NCBI GenBank assembly: GCA_009763385.1
Contig: CM019822.1
Coordinates: 8,278,127-8,342,126, forward strand
Length of the DNA: 64,000 nt
Origin: Coix lacryma-jobi var. lacryma-jobi
Lineage: Eukaryota; Streptophyta; Magnoliopsida; Poales; Poaceae
Direction: 5' to 3'
This document shows positions 1 through 10,497 of this stretch, piece by piece. Positions within the stretch are counted from its first letter, which is position 1; each line of letters begins with the position of its first letter. The notes beneath the pieces are model-generated. The model saw nothing but the letters and a program-made list of their open reading frames with translations. It was not told the origin of the DNA and ran no database searches. The position numbers were made by a program, and so were the translations under genes.

Positions 1-164
1 CGAGATGAGTATGAAGTTAGAGATATATCCATCAATTCATCCTTGGGTCAATCTTGATAGAATAGTCAATATGAATAAGATTGATAGCTTGAGATGATAT
101 TTTCAATAAGACTTGCTCAAGCACCCCAAGGCTTCATATCACCTTCAAGTACCTACAACACTTA

Positions 165-2276
165 TTAAGCACAATTTGGTACCCATACCAAGATGGGTCC
201 ATCAAGGTTAGTCACAAGAGACTTAGGCACCCAAATGGCCTTTGTGCTAGTATATGGTGAACCAATCACCTTTCTAGCACAAGTCTCATTTTTGGGCCTC
301 CTAAGCAATTTTGAATCAATTGACAAGTTTGGCTTAAGAGTGTTACCCATGGGACACTCCACACTTAGGTGTCCCTTTCCTCTACAAGTGTAGCATAGGC
401 GTGTCTTGTTATTCTTAGCCTTGTTTTCTTGCAATTTGCTTGCTACCTTGCTACTAGGCCTCTTTCTTGATGATATCAAGCCTTTGTCCTTCATGTAGGG
501 GCATGACGCAATTTCATGACCCTTCTCATTGCACTCATAACACTTCCTCTTACTTCTTCTTGTCTTCTTGTTTGGAAGTGTGGCTTGGTCATCAACCTTG
601 TTGGAACACATCGAGGCATTGTGTCCCATGTTGGAGCACTTGACATGATCCATATTGTTCTTCTCTTGAATCTTGCTCATGCCCTTCTCTTCTTTCTTGG
701 TGGCCTTGGGAGCTTTTCTGTTTTGCCCAAGTGCGGCACTTCCGCGTTTGTGCGCGGCACTACCGCGTCGCGGCACTTCCGTGGGTGGGCGCGGCACTTC
801 CGCACTATGGACAAAATACACTTTTCCAACATGCTCCTTGGCTTTGCCATTGTCGGACTTGTGACCTTGTTGATGGGGTTTCATGCATGCTGCAGTTGAT
901 CCCTTCTCAAGCTTCTTCACCATGTCTTCACGGTTATCTTGAGAAGGTTGAGCAATGCACTTGCCCTTCAATTGAATCAAGTCCTTGAGCCTTGCAACCT
1001 CTTCTTTAAGTTCATCATTCTCTTGCACAATGAGGTCATCACAAGACTCTACAAGCACATTTTCAACACAAGACATATTTCCTTGCGAACAACAAGGGTT
1101 AGCATGAGATAAATCAAATTGAACTTGTGTACATGTGCACTTGTGAGGTTGGAAGGATTTTACCGATGTTACCACAACCTCATGACTGATTTCTAGCATG
1201 ATATGAGAATCTATAAGCTTCTCATGAGAGCACAAGAGCTCATCATGATTTTCTTGCAATGTCTCATTCTTGCTAGTGAGCTTTTCCACTTTGTCCTTGA
1301 GCATATAATTTTCATCTTCTAATTGAGAAACACAACATAGAGAGTTAGTAGTACAAGTTTGCTCAATTGACAAGTTTTCATACCTTTCAACCAAAGTAGC
1401 ATGAGAGCACTTAAGCTTTTCATGCCTTTTGGTCAACTTCTCCAAGCATTTGATCTTTTCGATGAGAAAATCTTCTTGCTTGTGAAGTGCTTCTTCTTGC
1501 TCATCAATTTTATCTATGAGCTTGAGCACCATCAACTTGTCTTTCTTGCTTAGGAGTGCAAGGAGTGGATCAAGCTCATCATCATCATCATCACTCTCAT
1601 CTTCACTTTCACTTTCACTTGAACTCTCATTCTCACTTGCCACATTCTTCTCTTTCTTTGCCATGAGACCCATATGAGAAGTGGCATAGAGAGTTGAGCA
1701 TCTCGGTGAAGTGGACTCATCATTTGGCCTCCACCGATCACATTCTTCTTCTTCCTTAAAAATGTTAGTCTCACAAGAACTAGAGGAAGTAGAAGTACCA
1801 TATGTAAAAGCATATGTTGGTGTGAGAGTGAATGAGTCATGATCACCTAAACCTTTTGAGAGAATCACTTGAGGCTCTTTATTTGTTGATGAAGTTGAGC
1901 ACTCCTCAAGTGATTCCTCTAATGAGAGCAACCTCTCATCACATTTGGACTTATCATATCTTTCTTTGAGTGTGGTCCAAATGAGATGAGCATCCTCAAG
2001 TGGTTCACCATCTCCAAATATGACGGCATCAAGTACATCTTCACTCAAGGCACTAAATAAGACATTAGTAGCTTGAGCATTGAGTTGTAAGCATTTCACT
2101 TCCTCTCTAGTTAGATAGTCCAAATCATCACTAGGAGGTGAAATGCTCACATCTACAATCTGCTCGAGTTGAGGACCCATGGCCCTAAAAACATCAAGTA
2201 TACTAGCAGACCAAGATGTATAATTTGAGCCATCGGAAAGTAAAAGTTCTAGAGATACTTCCTCACTTGTCGACAT
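165..2276 (-). CDS. gag: Copia (Sirevirus-type) Gag protein, 703 aa
   Basis: Gag packages the element RNA and forms cytoplasmic virus-like particles. The N-terminal ~120 residues look like the Copia gag/UBN2 fold (SDGSNYTSWSASI... then LIWTTLKERYDKSK). An acidic, serine-rich stretch follows, and then a long Lys/Glu-rich heptad region expected to be coiled coil. Two clear CX2CX4HX4C zinc knuckles lie near residues 579-592 and 628-641; a third, at the KCSNMGHNASMC segment upstream, has lost its first cysteine. The ORF closes with ...VWVPNCA and a stop. Residues just before the knuckles (SAEVPRPPTEVPRRGSAA) are encoded by copies of a CGGCACTACCG-like palindrome that also occurs in the LTR. The start at 2276 is the first ATG after the primer site. 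The frame is open over its full length; whether it is still functional is unknown. Confidence 0.85.
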   Translation of the reverse strand: MSTSEEVSLELLLSDGSNYTSWSASILDVFRAMGPQLEQIVDVSISPPSDDLDYLTREEVKCLQLNAQATNVLFSALSEDVLDAVIFGDGEPLEDAHLIWTTLKERYDKSKCDERLLSLEESLEECSTSSTNKEPQVILSKGLGDHDSFTLTPTYAFTYGTSTSSSSCETNIFKEEEECDRWRPNDESTSPRCSTLYATSHMGLMAKKEKNVASENESSSESESEDESDDDDDELDPLLALLSKKDKLMVLKLIDKIDEQEEALHKQEDFLIEKIKCLEKLTKRHEKLKCSHATLVERYENLSIEQTCTTNSLCCVSQLEDENYMLKDKVEKLTSKNETLQENHDELLCSHEKLIDSHIMLEISHEVVVTSVKSFQPHKCTCTQVQFDLSHANPCCSQGNMSCVENVLVESCDDLIVQENDELKEEVARLKDLIQLKGKCIAQPSQDNREDMVKKLEKGSTAACMKPHQQGHKSDNGKAKEHVGKVYFVHSAEVPRPPTEVPRRGSAAHKRGSAALGQNRKAPKATKKEEKGMSKIQEKNNMDHVKCSNMGHNASMCSNKVDDQATLPNKKTRRSKRKCYECNEKGHEIASCPYMKDKGLISSRKRPSSKVASKLQENKAKNNKTRLCYTCRGKGHLSVECPMGNTLKPNLSIDSKLLRRPKNETCARKVIGSPYTSTKAIWVPKSLVTNLDGPILVWVPNCA

Positions 2277-2315
2277 CGTCTCTCAAGGCGGTTAAGCCCG
2301 TAATTGAGAGCCCAA

Positions 2316-2327
2316 GCTCTGATACCA
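2316..2327 (-). other. Primer binding site (tRNA-iMet), element A
   Basis: On the minus strand TGGTATCAGAGC lies two bases inside the LTR end. It is complementary to the 3' end of initiator tRNA-Met, the usual primer of Copia elements. It fixes both the LTR boundary and the orientation. Confidence 0.9.
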
Positions 2328-2329
2328 AT

Positions 2330-4684
2330 TGAAAGGACCTTGATGTCGCCTAGAGGGGGGGGGGGGTGAATAGGCCTGTTTAAAATCACAGCTCAAAACT
2401 TTGTTAGAGATGCCCGGCACTACCGCCCTAAGCCCGGAACTGCCGCACCCCGGCACTGCCGGCCTCAGCCCGGTACTGCCGCGCCAACAAACTGCCCGAG
2501 CCTGCAATTCAAAAACTCGCCACAGGAAACCAATTCTATATGAATAGAAGTGTTGCTCTTGGTTTCCTGAACCTGCAGAACCAACTCAACCAAGCCAAAT
2601 ATGTTGTATGAAATAGATCGGGGCCAATTCCTAGAATCAATCACAAGCTCACAAGTATGATGAATGAACACAAGTAAATACAAGAGACAAGTGATTTATC
2701 CCGTGGTTCAGCTCGCCACCAAGGCTTGCCTACCTCCACGTTGTTGAGGATGACCACTTAGGTCAAGAGCTTTGCAACTCTTCCTCGGTCTCAAGTCAAG
2801 GAACCAAATCCTTGAAGTGAGGGGTAATTCTACTAGCTCCACAAGAGGATTACAAACTTCCCGCTGCTCACCACAAGCACGGGAGCTCGCCGGGCGACGC
2901 CTAGCCGTCTAGGAGGCTTCACCTCCAAGAGTAAAAGATGCACAACGAAGATCGACGAAGCCCGACAAGTGCTCAAGGTTTGGAAGGCTCTAATCTGCTC
3001 TCTAGCTCTTAATCACACACCCCCAACACTTAACCACACACTAAGCATGTCACTCTCACAAAGAGAGGGTTGGGAGAGCTCTCAAATGGCTTGGGAATGG
3101 TTGGGAGTGAACTGAGCATCAGCAGCCAGCTCTGGAGGCGTGGGGTGGGTATATATACCCCCCACACCCAAAACTAGCCGTTGGAGGTCAGAAACTAGCC
3201 GTTACTGGCTGTACAGGCCCGACACTGCCGCACTTAGCCCGGTACTGCCGGGGAGCGGCACTGCCGCTCGACAGAGCGGCACTGCCGCAGCTCCCTGAGA
3301 CAGCACAGGTGACCTCACGAAAAACGCCATAACTTTTTACTCCGAACTCCGATTTCAGTGATCTTGGACTTTCCGGAAAGCTTGTTTCGAGGGCTATCCA
3401 ACCCTACAGAGAACAAGCCCAAGATCAACAAGTGAAGGTGCAGTGCTAAGTGTTTTCTCTCATATTAGCACTCGGGTTCGGTTAGTTTGAGCACTTGAGA
3501 CTTGTCTATGATTCGTATTGCATCCCCCTTGATAGTACGGCATAACTATACTCAAGACAAAGAAAATATAACCATTTTAACCACTTGAGTCTTCAATGTC
3601 TTCATATGCCATTTCTTCTTGATATTACTTCAAAAGGGGTTGCAATCATCTTTGTCTCCTTTCTTTGAGCAAGCACACCTTGAGCATGTGACTTGAACCA
3701 TTTCCACACATATGAGTTCAATCCATGGCTTCAAGTCACTTCCACTAATGATTTGATCCTCAACACAATATGAATCCTCATAGCTTGATTAGTACCTCGA
3801 CTCAATGCAAGTACTCTCTTCTTCACTCTAGCCATAGTACCTCGGTCTCCTTGACCTTCACTCTCGCTTAGTACCTCGAAGCCCTTTCCTTGCTATCTTC
3901 ACCTTATCAAGCCACACTCAAGTCACATCATATTGAGCATCCTTTGAAAACCATTTCTTCAATATTGTGATCCTTGCTTGAACATCTTGTAGATATGAAT
4001 GTTGAGATAAATCAAGCTTTAGTTCGACTCACATAGAGACACATATGGATCATCATTAATATGGTCAAGCCAATTCACGATTCCTAATATCCTCTCCTTT
4101 TGGCTTGACACTCAACACTCACTTCAATCTCCATCTTCATACTTCTAGCTTGATCAAATCAATGCAAAGTGATTCTCCAAACATTTATCCATACAAGCAA
4201 ACCAAAGTAGAGAATGACTTATATCCAATATGAGTTGTGTCCTTTGTCATTTCAACTTTGCTTGCCATTTACTCACTTATGCATTCTTGATTCATTCTTC
4301 AACCTTGATCAAAGCTATTTCACTATCAAACTCTTCTCGCTCATGAAAAGCAACCCATTGTTGAGACCATTCCAAAATCATCAATGCATGTCTCACTTGT
4401 CATTTGCCAAATATGCTTTCTTTCTCATGATGCCATGATATCCCACAACATAGAAACCATATCATCAACTCTATTTGCATTGTTGTCTTTTGCTTGAACA
4501 AGATTGTTTCCATGATCTTCCAATACAACAATACACAATTTTGGCCTTCATTTCAACACTATGTGGAATATCATCAAGTTTGCTTTTCTTGTTGAACCTT
4601 TGATACACTTAGCAAACTTGTTAGACCTTTAATTATGTTGTCACTCAATTCACCAAAACCCACTAAGGGCTAGATGCACTTACA
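2330..4684 (-). repeat. 5' LTR of element A (2,355 bp)
   Basis: On the minus strand the LTR starts TGTAAGTGCATCTAGCCC at 4684 and ends ...AGGTCCTTTCA at 2330, so it has TG...CA ends. The last ~40 bases, with a G/C homopolymer and CTCTAGGCGACA, match the end of the solo LTR at 15252-17735, so the two families are related. Palindromes of the type CGGCACTGCCG/CGGTACTGCCG cluster at about 2410-2485 and 3218-3290. A TATA-like TATATATA lies near 3150-3157, directly downstream (minus strand) of the second cluster and of two ACGGCTAG copies. Confidence 0.85.
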
Positions 4685-6403
4685 CCTCCCTATTCTCTGA
4701 TTTGATATTTATGAATTATGGGAAGATATGATTTCTGATTGGAAAAGCGTGAATCTCTTTCTCGATTTGATTTACAGTTCTTTCTCGATTCGGTTTGTAG
4801 GAAGATGTGATTTCTGATTGTGCAAAAGTGTGAATCCCTTTCTCGATTTGATTTACAGTTCTTTCTGAATTCGATTTACAGTTCTTTCTCGATTCGGTTT
4901 GTAGTTCTTTATAAATTTCTCCTTCCTTTTCTTCTTTGCACTCCGTATGTATTCGCCAAAGAGGCGAGACGAAAATTTTCAACAAAAAAAGAGGGCCAGA
5001 CGAAAAAACGACCGGACGAAAAAAGAGGCTGAAATTTTGCCTCTTTATTATATAATAATAATAAAATAAATAAATATAAATATATATAATATATATATAT
5101 ATATAATATAATATAATATAATATAATATATATATATAATATATATATTATTATTATTATTATATTATTATTATTATATTATTATTATATATTATTATTA
5201 TTAGGTATAGATATATCAATGTAAAAAAAATATACAATAAACAAATAAAACTATGTTTTTTTCTATCAGGGGTAATATGGTCTTTTTACCGTCCGAGTTA
5301 ACACCGTTACATGCCTGAATAGACGGAAGGCCATATACCTAAATAAAATTTGATCTGAGGCCATAGAACTAAATTAAAAAAAAAAGCCAAATACCTAAAC
5401 TGAGTTTTTTCCAGGGTCATACACCTAGTTCTCCGATAGCTAAAAGCTACACCTAGTTCTCCCATAGCTAAAGGCCCCTACGGTAACTGTCACCAGCACG
5501 CAGGGCACGAAACGGTTCCAGGTCCATCAGCACGGTGCCAGATTAGATTGCCTCTTGATCACCTTCAACGATGAGATGGTCGATCGGTATTTTTTTTCAA
5601 CGGATTATATGCATCCCGAGAAGTTCTAGTAGTGTCAGATCATGTTGCGGCTTCACTCACTTGAACTAATTAGCTAACTTATCGGTCGTACTTCGACTTA
5701 TTCTCTTTCAGAGAACAATATAGAAAGAGTTCAAATCAGCGGTGAATAAACTCAAACGAACAAAGCCACAACGTTTCCATGTGTTTTGATGTCGCCGTTA
5801 AGGATGGTTGGAGGATTCTGCTACTTTGGCTACCGTCAGCGTTCTTGATTCCAACGTGTTAGATAAGAATAGTCATCAACAAGATTATTATCAGCAGACT
5901 ATGGCAACTGTTGTAATATAATAATAAATGGAAAAAAATCACCCGTGACTATGTACTTGTGATAATTTGTAAATGTTGGGATCGAATGTGTTTCAATTCC
6001 ATCAGTTAAAAGTAAAAAGATATTTGAACAGTGTTGTTATCAAACATATTTTCTCTAATTAATCATGTGATCTTATTGTGGTATAAAAATAAATAAATAT
6101 ATTATTGAATTTTCACAGGATACAGAATGCACCGTAACATACATTTTTAATTACACTTGGAGATTGAAGTAGAAGTAAATCAACATATACAAATAATGAA
6201 TACAATGAATATATTTTCTCTTCAACCAAATGAAAACAAAACATAAACGATATATACTAAATAAAAAATTATCTGAAGAACCACACTACTTAAAATCCGT
6301 GTCGCAAATAATTAAACAAAATTACCAATCTAGTAAGATTGGTTATTTTGCTCGATTGTCTTGCATGCAAACCGCAAGAATGACTCATGCTCTTGTTTCC
6401 TTA
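4685..6403. other. Gene-free AT-rich stretch
   Basis: No supported gene. It contains the TA/TTA simple repeat at 5043-5212. At 5435-5480 a short direct repeat (ACACCTAGTTCTCC followed by ATAGCTAAA) occurs twice. The last ~300 bases would be the 3' flank of the laccase pseudogene. Confidence 0.6.
5043..5212. repeat. TA/TTA simple-sequence repeat
   Basis: About 170 bases consist almost only of TA, ATAA and TTA units. Low complexity is directly visible; likely polymorphic. Confidence 0.95.
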
Positions 6404-8486
6404 TTAGCACTTAGGCATGTTTGAAGGACGTGGCATCATTTGAGTGTCTGGAGTCTTGCCATTTTTCACAATAAATACAGTATCCATGCCTCATACCGTA
6501 TGACGGTCGAAGTGACAATGCATAAACCACACACCTAATAATGAACAAAAAAACAACATATATAAGAAAAACAATCAAATAACAATATATATATATTATA
6601 GTTCATTGTTGCCCAAATTAAATTTATAAGCAGATATGATACAGTACTCACCAGGATTTGTCGCTCGGAAGCGCATTGCAGCCCAACCGCCTGATGGCAC
6701 GGTGACGGTGTTCTGGTAGGGGGGGTCGACCAGGTTGTACGTGGTCGGATCCTTGTCCTTGTCGAAGTTACCAAACCCTCTGCCCACCACGAAGAAGCTG
6801 AAGCCGTGCAGGTGAATAGGGTGGCTCTCGGCGCCGAGGATGGTTGTGCCCTGGAACACCACCTCCACCACGGTGCCGTACTCCACCACCTTCACCTTGG
6901 TGCCCCTCTTCGTGAGCATGAGCTCCTGCGGCACGTTGGGGTCGGAGAAGTTGAAGAAGAAGGGCGGCCTGTCGGGGAAGTCCTCCGGCTCATACACACC
7001 GTTGATGGAGGCGTAGTAGGCGTCGAGGATGTCGACGGTCGGCATCACGAAGCTAACGTTGTTCAGGCTCGCCGCGAGACGGTCACCTCTTGGGCCATCG
7101 CACGTCTTATTAGGCTCGCAGGGTAGCGTGTTGACAGAGACCGTCAGGAGCATGTGCTCGTCGGCCTCCATTGGCACGTCGATAGGGTGCTCCTTGGTGA
7201 CCAAGGACCGAAGTTGCGTCGTGTATGCCGTCGCCGCAGCAGTGTCATTGATGGCCGGCAGGACGGGGGAGTCCGGTGGCCCCGTGGAGGGTGACGCGTC
7301 CGTGTACTCCAGAATGGCAGTGGCGTTTTTATCATCGACCGAGGGTCCCGTGTTGGTGAAGTACGGTCACGCGGCCATGTAGTAGCGATTGTTGTCGCCT
7401 GAGCCGTTGGTGGCACGGTTGGCCTCGAGGAGCACGTTCATGGTCTGTCCGGAGGAGATCATGATGTGATCGACGGCGAACGGCTTGAGGTAGCGGCCAT
7501 CGGTGCCGACCACCGTGAGGCGGTGCCCGGCGACAGCGAAGAACATGTCGTTGGTGAGCCCCGCGTTGATGATCCGGAGCAGGTACGTCTTGCCGTGCTC
7601 CACGAGCATCCTAAAGGTTTCTCTCTTGGAGCACGGAGCGAAGTCGCCAGGCTGACCATTTATGGTGTTGGCATCTGAAATCTGAACGTCGCCACCTGTC
7701 CGTTGGGCCTCTAGCTAGGAGGACCTCCTCCACGTCGGCGTTCCACCACTCACCGAGGATGATGGGCACCTCCCTGTGAGGCCTAGGGTAGGGGTAGGTG
7801 GAACTGCGCTTGGGGTGGATGATGATGGCGCCATGCACGGTGGCGCGGTCAAAGTCGCTGTGCGCGTGCCACCGTAGCGTGCCCTCCTCCTCGGTGAGGA
7901 TGATTTTGTAGGTGAAGTTGGCGCCAGGCCGGATTGGACACTGCGTGATGTACTCCGGCCCGTCGAATCACGGGTTCCGCGGTTGGTCCACGCCATGCCA
8001 GTGGATGGTGATGTTCTTGTTGCCCTGGTTGTACACGTTGACGACGACGACATCTTCCTTGCGAGCGTAGATGGTTGGCCCCGGGAACTGCCCGTTCACG
8101 GCCAGGACGGTCTTCTCGTGGCACAGCCGGGTGACATTCGTCTCTGTTATCTGCAAAAGAGTTTAGCATACGCTGGCGTGTTACATTATTGGTCGTTTGT
8201 ACACGTCTTCTAAATAATCCAGCATGGATGCAAATACTAGATATATATATACTGTTCAATAAGCAACTGCCTGCATCTCTGAATGCATGAAATCAAACTG
8301 GTACTAATATATATACGAATAATTAAGTTGAAATGATGAGATGTATCGATCAACTTACAACGAAGTCGTAGTGAGTATTCCTGGAGGCCTGGGCCGGGCT
8401 AGCTGCAACTCCAAAGGCTAACACCACGCCTAGCAGTAACCAGCCGAGCCCTGCCGCCGGCATCTTAGCTACACCGCCGCCGCTCA
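6404..8486 (-). pseudogene. Laccase (multicopper oxidase) pseudogene
   Basis: Laccases are secreted blue copper oxidases that polymerise monolignols in the cell wall. Inferred exons: 8359-8486 (start and signal peptide, MPAAGLGWLLLGVVLAFGVA...), 6652-8150, and 6404-6534, with GT-AG borders that keep phase. Copper motifs are all present: HWHG near 8010, WHAHSDFD near 7870, HPIHLHG near 6825 and HCHFDRH near 6505. Total length would be about 585 aa, normal for the family. It is broken four times: TGA at 7968-7970 where the family has Trp (NP-W-FDGPEYI), a net one-base insertion near 7709-7712, TGA at 7367-7369 (probably from CGA Arg), and TGA at 6491-6493 where Trp-Gly is expected (HTV-W-GM). 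A 1.5-kb central exon is unusual, as plant laccases usually have more introns there. Clear homology and multiple lesions make a recent pseudogene the best reading. Confidence 0.88.
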
Positions 8487-8713
8487 TCGTCGGACGTTGC
8501 CGAGAGAACAACGAAGGAGTATGCAATGCAGGTGCAGCAAAAAGCTACCGTCGATCGGACGTGTGTGCTCTGTTAGCTAGTTAGCAAATTGGAACGTGTT
8601 TAGCTAGCAGCTACAGCGAGAGAGAATGCAATGCAAAGGCTAGCTAGTTTTGTGTGCGCTCGGCTCCGTGCGTTGCTGTGTGCGAGATGCTCATCTGCAG
8701 CGGATGCCGCAGG

Positions 8714-8721
8714 TATTTATA
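8714..8721 (-). promoter_or_regulatory. TATA box of the laccase pseudogene
   Basis: TATAAATA on the minus strand, 228 bases upstream of the inferred start codon. Position and sequence fit a plant core promoter. Confidence 0.55.
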
Positions 8722-10202
8722 GATCAGCGAGAGCTGCCAGCGACAAGGAGGATGCATATATGCATGCATGCTGATCCGTTCGCCGTGCCGCCACCAGTCA
8801 GTACCTAATCCAGTCGATATATAACTTCAAATGATTAATTGGTCTTTGACGGCGACACATTATTTGCATTTGGTTGCTAGCTTAATTAGTAGATTAATTA
8901 AGCCAGCATGCATGCACAGTCGCATAGTACGCATGCAGTCACCTGGAAGCTGATGATAATTAAGACTGGAACGAGTCAAGGTCAACGGAACTCAACGCTT
9001 TTGGACGAAGAATGAATGGCAGCATGCATGCATGCGCATGGAGCGAGCGAGGGCCAGGCCCCAGCTTCCAGCAGAGCTTACATTACAGCGAATGAATAAT
9101 GCAGAAATCGTGCTCGTTTACCCTTTTCGGGTGCTGTCGCAGTAGTTAGGGCTAGATTAGATTATTTGGGACACCTAATACGGAGTATATTTTGAAGGTC
9201 GAGGTGATCAATTTGACTACCATTTTATTCAATTGGCACACCTTGTTGTTCGATCAATCGGGCCGGCCGTCAACGTCAAATCAGCCGTGGTACGTACGTA
9301 GTAGTATATACGCAGGCACACGCGCGCATCAACGCGTGTGTTAGAAAGTAGAATAGGACTAGAAAAGAATGCATGGGGGATTAACTTTTTGCATGTGGGC
9401 GCTAGATAGAAAACACAAAGGCGAATCATCGATCATCACTTTGTATATTTGAGCTGATCCGGCCTGTTTCTTTGCCACACTTACACAAACAGCAACAATT
9501 AATGTCCTCTTTCCGGTCCGGAACGGCGGCGTTCGTCCGTTCGTCCCAGTCATTCCGAATGTCTCAAACACCTGTTTCAACTCCGCGTGACGGAAGCCAT
9601 TCCATTCTTGAAGCCCTAGCAAACGAGATGTACCATCATTTTAAAATCAATAAAGTGTGTCAGGTGGCTTTCCTCGGGACAAAAAAAAAAAGCAGACCAA
9701 TTTTCAGATATCGGCATTGACTCTTTTTTTAAACGACTTTATATATGTTTATCATATTTCCTATATTTCAGACGTCTGCACAGTTTTGTCTTTGTCATTC
9801 CATAGAAAAAAAATTATCATTTCTTTCTTGTGATTTATGCTAATAGATTAAGACTATTAGATGAACATATGAAGGTTGTAGTCGTCACCTGAAAACATGT
9901 TATATTTCAGTTGCCTGAAATATAGCAAATCCCCGTACGTTTACAGCTTTACAGATTTTCAAAACGTTGGCTACCATAAATTCAACCCACTATAATATTA
10001 TAGGCACTCTGGTATTTAGGTCGTCAGATATATATGTGATATACTGCTACCAATCAATTGAATCGAAAGCTAAATAATGATCTGCCAGATTTAAAAGAGG
10101 ATACGCCGCCGCCGGCGGTGTATTTAGGTTTATCTCCAAAGCTAATGTTCGTATTAGATATATGGAAGTGATATATGCGTAGCTTTCTCAAAACTCATGT
10201 TA

Positions 10203-10497
10203 GAACCTGTTTGGATCATTGAAATTAAAATCTATTCTAATAATCATAATTTTAGGCATGGATCAATTAAGCGAATATGGTTGTATGCAGAATATATTTG
10301 TATACTTTTGTGTTAGCCATATGAGGGAGATACTTAAGTGCTGTGTTTCTGCTGTAGGAGAGCATACCGAAGAGCGTGGAATAAGTTGCAGAGTAGAAAC
10401 ATAGCACCATGATAAATAGAATCAATTTCTATCTCGCACCCATAAATTCAACTTTAAAAAGTTGTGGAATATCAAATTTTAAGCCAAGTAGGCAAGC
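10203..10497. mobile_element. MITE, 3'-truncated copy of the 13394/43022 family
   Basis: It starts with ACCTGTTTGGATCATTG and shares the internal order of the complete copies at 13394 and 43022: an aattttaggc/taattt block, an ATATTTGTATA block, CATATGAGGGAGATACT, ATAGCACCATGAT, and CAATTTCT near the end. The right terminal inverted repeat is missing. Confidence 0.6.

Larger units (their letters stand above)
1..4684 (-). mobile_element. Sirevirus-type Copia retrotransposon, 5' part (element A)
   Basis: Read on the minus strand the order is LTR (4684 to 2330), tRNA-Met primer site, then a long gag. The element leaves the window at position 1. The 164 bases after the gag stop contain several stops in the gag frame and show no protease or integrase motif. 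An autonomous Copia element would normally have pol close behind gag, so this may be a gag-only derivative, or pol may start later. The 3' LTR is outside the window, so its target duplication cannot be checked. The large gag with several zinc knuckles and a long coiled region fits the Sirevirus group. Confidence 0.85.

Noticed and set aside
2316..2327. tRNA-like match
   Set aside because: Only the 12-base primer site complementary to tRNA-iMet; no cloverleaf present. Same for 47551, 57470 and 37259.
9359..9622. 87-aa minus-strand ORF with WNGFRHAELKQVFETFGM
   Set aside because: Looks protein-like over a short part, but has no family, no promoter, and lies in intergenic DNA close to an AT-rich repeat; not supportable.
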